Positions 59,021 to 64,000 of a stretch of 64,000 bases of DNA are shown one piece after another. A model generated the notes under the pieces. That model saw nothing but the letters and a program-made list of their open reading frames with translations, ran no database searches and was not told where the DNA came from. The DNA comes from Piezodorus guildinii. Lineage: Eukaryota; Arthropoda; Insecta; Hemiptera; Pentatomidae. The stretch lies in the NCBI GenBank assembly GCA_023052935.1, contig CM041293.1, forward strand, positions 149,180,968 to 149,244,967. The letters run 5' to 3'. Both the position numbers and the translations under genes were made by a program. How positions within the stretch are numbered: the first letter of the stretch is position 1; every line of letters begins with the position of its first letter.

Positions 59021-59340
59021 AATTTATTGTGGTTCTGCGCATGCGCGTGAGTATAGCATTCATATTTCAAGTCGGCTCTCGGATTTCTTGCTTTTACAGT
59101 TGGATTTCACTTCAGCACAGTCTTGAAAACATCATCAGACTTCAGGATAACAACAACAGTTATTATTGGAGCAAACAGCGGTAAGTTGTGATATAATTTA
59201 CAGTGTAAAGTGAATGCTGAGTCACCTCTTCATATCAGCTGATTGCCAATAGCCCGGCAAGGCTGGTCTTGCTTAACTTTTTTTAAGTTATTGTTTTTTT
59301 CCCACATCTGGTTATTATTTAATTACTTTCTATACATGAA

Positions 59341-60651
59341 ATGCGATATTATCATCAAGTAATGTCCTCCAAAGTTTCAACTAAAAGATCTAGATCTAGT
59401 GGTTCAATCCCGTCACCTACAAAACAAAGACCCCGCCGTGATACTAATAAAAGATTAAATCTACAAGCAACCCCTTCCGGTACTAATTCAGAATCTGAAC
59501 CACAACCTGGCACATCGTCACAAGGGATGACTGACGAATCGCCGTTTTTCACCCCAAATCCTTTTCTGATTTTACATAATGAAAAAGAAAACATGGAATC
59601 TACTCCTATACCTAGTGAACCACGGCCTCCTCCAATATTTGTCAAAAATATTAGAAATTTCCAGTTGTTGTGTGCGCAATTGAACAAAATTACCGAATCT
59701 ACCAGCTACTACTGTATGAGTAGAATCAATGATACCAAAATATCTCCTACTACTGCCGAGACATATAGAAAAATAGTGAAATACCTAACTGAAACCAAAG
59801 CAGATTTCCATACCTATCAGCTACGCCAAGAAAGAGCTTTAAGGGTTGTAATCAGAAACTTACACCCCTCGACACCAGTTGAAGCTATTAAAGAAGAACT
59901 AACGGAGATGGGCTATAAAGTGCGGCAAGTCACTAACGTCCTAAAGGATAAAATTCCTCTACCTCTCTTTTTTGTGGATTTGGAACCAGCTGAAGGAGTT
60001 GAAAAAATCTATGACCTCAATAGATTGTACTATTCCAGTGTAAGAGTTGAAAAACCTTACACAAAGAGAGAGATAATTCAGTGCCATAATTGTCAAGCAT
60101 ATGGTCATACTAAAAGTTATTGTCATCACATACCTCGATGCGTGAAATGCGGTGAACAGCACAAGTCTGTGGAGTGTACAAAACCAAAATCAACACCAGC
60201 TGTATGTGCTCATTGCCTGAAGGACCACCCGGCCAACTATAAAGGATGCCAAATCTATAAGGAGCTGAGGACCAGGTTTCAAAAACCTCAAGTACTGGAT
60301 GAAACAGCAAGACAAGTAAGAAACAGAAGAGAACCCTCAAAACTTATTGATGCCAATTTATCATTTGCCCACTTACTTGGAGGTGGGAATCAAAGTACTG
60401 AAGCCGTGGCCCTGCCGGAACTACAAAATGTACCTCAATCCATTCCACATATACCTCTTTCTCAAAATGTAACCAATCCTAAGAATCCTAATCCACCACA
60501 AATCTCTCATATTCCTCCTCCTTCAAACGCCACAGACCTTACCAGTTTGATGACATCCTTTATTTCCGAAATTAAATCCCTTGTTATGCCCCTAATATCA
60601 CTCCTTACGAATCTCGTAACAAATCTCATTCCTGCCTTAAAAAAACCATAA
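59341..60651 (+). CDS. Jockey ORF1: gag-like protein, copy 2
   Basis: This 436-residue protein is intact and matches copy 1 except for isolated substitutions (V at 12, L at 76). All 12 zinc-ligand residues of the three knuckles are kept, as is the hydrophobic C-terminus. The TAA stop at 60649-60651 directly abuts the ORF2 ATG. Function as in copy 1: binding and packaging element RNA. It could act in trans with ORF2 from another copy. Confidence 0.93.
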   Translation: MRYYHQVMSSKVSTKRSRSSGSIPSPTKQRPRRDTNKRLNLQATPSGTNSESEPQPGTSSQGMTDESPFFTPNPFLILHNEKENMESTPIPSEPRPPPIFVKNIRNFQLLCAQLNKITESTSYYCMSRINDTKISPTTAETYRKIVKYLTETKADFHTYQLRQERALRVVIRNLHPSTPVEAIKEELTEMGYKVRQVTNVLKDKIPLPLFFVDLEPAEGVEKIYDLNRLYYSSVRVEKPYTKREIIQCHNCQAYGHTKSYCHHIPRCVKCGEQHKSVECTKPKSTPAVCAHCLKDHPANYKGCQIYKELRTRFQKPQVLDETARQVRNRREPSKLIDANLSFAHLLGGGNQSTEAVALPELQNVPQSIPHIPLSQNVTNPKNPNPPQISHIPPPSNATDLTSLMTSFISEIKSLVMPLISLLTNLVTNLIPALKKP

Positions 60652-63331
60652 ATGACCTCACCTAATTCCTTATCCATTCTCCTTTGGAATGCGAATGGTG
60701 TTAGAACTCACACTGACGAACTTACAGCCGTACTGCAGGACAAAAACATTGATGTTGCACTCATTACTGAAACTAGACTAACCACTAAACAGTACTTTAA
60801 AATACCAGGATACACGACATACCGGACAGACCATCCAGACGGCAAAGCCCATGCCGGTACTGCTGTCATAGTCCGCCGATCCCTCACCCATCACTTACAC
60901 CCAATTTCCGCTCACGATTACCTACAAGCAACTTCCATCGTTATCAAAACCTTTTCCTTTCCGCTTATCATCGCATCAGCATACTGCCCTCCTAAACATC
61001 CCATTTCCTCTGCTCAATTTGGATCCTTCCTCAACTCCTTGGGTAATCACTTCATTTTGGGTGCAGACTTAAACGCTAAGAACCAACAGTGGGGTTCTAG
61101 AACCACCAATTCTCGTGGACGGACATTGCAGTCTGCACTCAACTCCCGACGCTTTCATCTCCTACCTCCCGATTCTCCTACCTACTGGCCAACAGATCCT
61201 AACCGTAATCCTGACATCCTCGACTTCTTCATCCACAGCGGATTAGGCTCTCTGAATTTTTCCATAGCTCGCCTTGATGAACTATCCTCTGATCATAGTC
61301 CATTGATTCTAAATGTATCCATAACACCTATTCCTAAACCTATCCCACCGTCATTCATTAGGGGCCCTGTCAACTGGAACCTCTTCCGCGAAATTCTCAC
61401 TAATGATATTGACCTCAGAGTGATTCTCAAAACCCCAAATGACCTTGACGACGCCGTATATTCCTTTACAACCGCTATTCAACAAGCCGCCTGGACTGCC
61501 TCCTCTCCCAAACAATCCCAAATAATTCCTTACAAAAGCCATTTACCACAACACCTGACAGACCTCATCAACAGCAAACGTCGAGCTAGAACATTATGGC
61601 AACGCACCCGCCACCCAGAAGATCGCCGCTCCTATAATTTTTTTTTGTAGAAAATTAAAGCGGGAGTTGGCGATCTTCCGTTCCCAATCCTACAATACCT
61701 ACCTCTCCTCTCTCTCGACTCGTGGCAATTCCCTGTGGAATGTCACGAAGAGAATCCTAAAATCCCACACCATTTCCCATCCTCTCCGGCGCTGTGATGG
61801 TTCCTGGGCTGCTTCTGACAAGCATAAGGCCGAGGAATTCGCACAGCACCTTTCCAAAGTTTTTACTCCTCATCCAGAGCTTAATCCAACCCATACTGCA
61901 GCAGTTGAAGAGTTCCTCACGTCACCAATACCACTATCAATACCACCTATAGCAGTTAATCCCTCTGAGGTCAGATATCTTCTTAAAAAGCTTCCTCTCC
62001 ACAAATCTCCTGGATACGATCTCCTTACTCCCCAAATCTTAAGACAACTTCCCCCTAAAGCCATTACATTCCTTACATATCTCTATAACTGTATCCTACG
62101 CACTACCTATTTTCCTCTCTTATGGAAACATTCAACTATGATCCTTTTCCTAAAACCAGGCAAACCTTCTAACAACACGTCATCTTACAGACCTATCAGC
62201 CTACTTCCGATCCTCTCAAAAATTTTCGAAAAGCTCCTACTAAAACGAATCCTAGCCAAATTTCACAATTTTCCTACACATCAGTTCGGATTTCGTCCTC
62301 AGCATTCCACGGTTCAGCAAGGACTCCGAGTTGTAGACCACATTTCCTCCGCCCTTGAGTGCAAGGAGTATTGTTCGGGTGCCTTTCTGGACATAGCTCA
62401 AGCTTTTGACCGGGTGTGGCACCCGGGACTGCTCTTTAAGCTCAAAACCCATTTACCTCAATCCTTATACCTAATCCTCCGATCCTATTTATCCAACCGC
62501 TCCTTCCGAGTTCGCTGTGGTTCCGAATTTTCCGAACAATATACTGTTGAGGCCGGTGTTCCTCAAGGCAGCGTCTTAGGACCCGTCCTCTACATCCTCT
62601 TCACCGCCGATATCCCTACCGACCCCAATACCTTTCTGGCAACATTTGCTGATGACACAGCCATTTTATCATCCAATTCCGATCCTGAAGCAGCATCGCT
62701 AAATCTCCAAAAGCACCTTTCCCTTGTCGAAGACTGGTGCAATGCTTGGCGCATTAAGGTGAACGAAAGCAAATGCACTCACGTCACATTCACCCTTCGA
62801 CGCAAATCCTGTCCAACGGTTAATTTCAATTCCATACCGCTTCCTTCCTCAGACACAGTCCGGTATCTCGGCTTTTTACTAGACAAAAGACTGACGTGGA
62901 ACCCACATACAAGACTAAAAAGAAAAGAACTCAACCGCAGATTCGGCCAGTTATACAGACTACTAAACAGAAAATCTCATCTTACAGTTGACAACAAATT
63001 ACTAATATACAAGACAGTACTGAAACCTATATGGACCTACGGACTTGAACTGTGGGGGACAGCTAAACATTCTAACATTAAACGCATCCAATCCTTCCAA
63101 TCCAAAGTCCTCCGAACAATAGTTAATGCTCCTTATTACGTTACCAACTGTACCCTACACCATGACCTTAATATTCCGTTTGTTTTAGACCTGGTACCAT
63201 CCAAATTTTCCAAATTTCATCAGAACCTTAGTCATCATCCTAACCCTCTAGCACAATCCCTATCCAGCACCACCCATCCCTACAATCCTCCTCGAAGATT
63301 GAAACGGCAGTGGCCACGAGACCTATTGTAA
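60652..63331 (+). pseudogene. Jockey ORF2 copy 2, single frameshift in T run
   Basis: The reading frame is the same enzyme as in copy 1 but is split. The first part (60652-61650) contains the whole endonuclease and stops after residue 332. The second part, in another frame, runs to 63331 and contains the complete reverse transcriptase with GVPQGS and FADDTA unchanged. The cause is visible: a run of 8 T in copy 1 (49793-49800 region) is 9 T here (61639-61647), giving TTG TAG. Other differences are a handful of substitutions, including S/F at 94, P/S at 427 and H/R at 450. An assembly or sequencing slip in the homopolymer is also possible. Confidence 0.92.
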
Positions 63332-63800
63332 ACATTTAAACTGGAGTTCTGACAATGGTCAGATCCTCCACTCATGTACGGTATGTTTGTGGCTACAACG
63401 CCCTAACTCAACCTCCACTGGCTCAGACCAGTGATGCGGCTGAGATAGAGGTGCTGGGATCTCTTGGATTCCGCTTTTTCCTCCACAAGTGGAGGAAAAA
63501 GCGCTTGCTGGGGTCCCTTTAGCAATTGTATATATTGTATATAGTTATGATTGTGTGTAAGATGTTTATTTATTTGCCAACTTTTTATTTATCTCAATAA
63601 TAGGTTTATGTTTCGATTTGTTTTGTTTTTTATTTATTATTATTATTTTATTGTATATATTTGAATTTATGTTATATTTTATGAAATTTGACCATTATTA
63701 TTATTTTCTGTATATATAGTATGAATGTGGTCTCTTATCAATATTATTATTGTTCATTTTGTAACAAATTGTAATATATCTCAATATAAAAAAAAAAATA
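63332..63800 (+). promoter_or_regulatory. Jockey 3'UTR copy 2 with hairpin
   Basis: The 14-bp hairpin recurs at 63473-63502 as GCTTTTTCCTCCAC / GTGGAGGAAAAAGC. The position that is T-G in copy 1 is T-A here, so the stem is fully paired. The small CTGACAATGGTCAG hairpin is unchanged. Confidence 0.7.
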
Positions 63801-63817
63801 AAATAATAATTTATTGT

Positions 63818-64000
63818 AACTTAAGATCAATGGATATCAAACTTACATGAATCCGAAAAAAAAGATATTTTATTAATACAAATGTTTCTGATGGCTTATT
63901 GAAGCTTTTCTGATATTACTAGTCGTCATGATGAAGACCTAAAAAATTACTTACACTAGTATTTATATGTTGGGAAATGTTGAAGATTTTTTTAAATATG
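63818..64000. other. Flank, no feature seen
   Basis: AT-rich sequence after the right target duplication. No gene is seen. Confidence 0.3.

Larger units (their letters stand above)
59031..63800 (+). mobile_element. Full-length Jockey-type retrotransposon, copy 2
   Basis: It has the same architecture as copy 1 and is nearly identical over about 4.75 kb. The target duplication TAATTTATTGT lies at 59020-59030 and 63807-63817. The poly(A) signal is altered (AATATAAA) and the tail is short and mixed. The close identity of the two copies indicates recent, independent insertions from a common source. Different flanks and TSDs exclude a segmental duplication. Confidence 0.95.

Overview
The window is AT-rich eukaryotic DNA that reads as a repeat graveyard from an arthropod, most likely an insect. 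I infer this from the mobile-element families present: Jockey-type, RTE-type and L2/CR1-type non-LTR retrotransposons, mariner remnants, tRNA-derived SINEs, long (TA)n tracts, and many foldback or Helentron-like repeats. I found no convincing host protein-coding gene, tRNA, rRNA or CRISPR array. Nearly every recognisable protein is a retroelement or transposase product, and most are broken.

Layout: 1-735 is an L2-like fragment (minus). 3150-7255 is a long RTE-like element split by an L2-like insertion (3392-4792). 8088-8722, 9731-10830, 15632-16050 and 16051-16608 are decayed Jockey relatives, several nested in other elements. 16751-17387, 21742-22142 and 34722-35697 are 5'-truncated RTE copies, all or nearly all with target-site duplications (TSDs). 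18-25 kb carries SINEs, a large foldback and hammerhead-like motifs. 25.7-46.2 kb is dominated by a noncoding dispersed repeat of about 1 kb ('repeat X', at least 11 copies across the window). It is mixed with a palindromic mariner derivative, an L2-like copy, an I-clade RNase H relic, a two-monomer tandem array and foldbacks.

The youngest components are two nearly identical full-length Jockey-type elements. Copy 1 (47172-51957) has two intact ORFs: a gag-like protein with three zinc knuckles, and an endonuclease plus reverse transcriptase. It sits inside an RTE copy (46997-53104). Both insertions have clean TSDs, so their order is resolved. Copy 2 (59031-63800) is the same element landed at the tail of an L2-like copy (57808-59020). 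Its ORF2 is broken only by one extra T in a T run.

How the parts work together: the autonomous retroelements supply endonuclease and reverse transcriptase. The two Jockey copies share a promoter-like 5' end carrying an NRF-1/Ewg-type palindrome, TAA|ATG coupling of ORF1 to ORF2, and a 14-bp 3'UTR hairpin. These suggest a recently active source family. The most unusual signals are hammerhead-ribozyme-like cores with covarying stems at five separate loci, and the repeat X family with subterminal inverted repeats that resembles Helentron-associated elements. All family assignments come from motif recognition without database searches.
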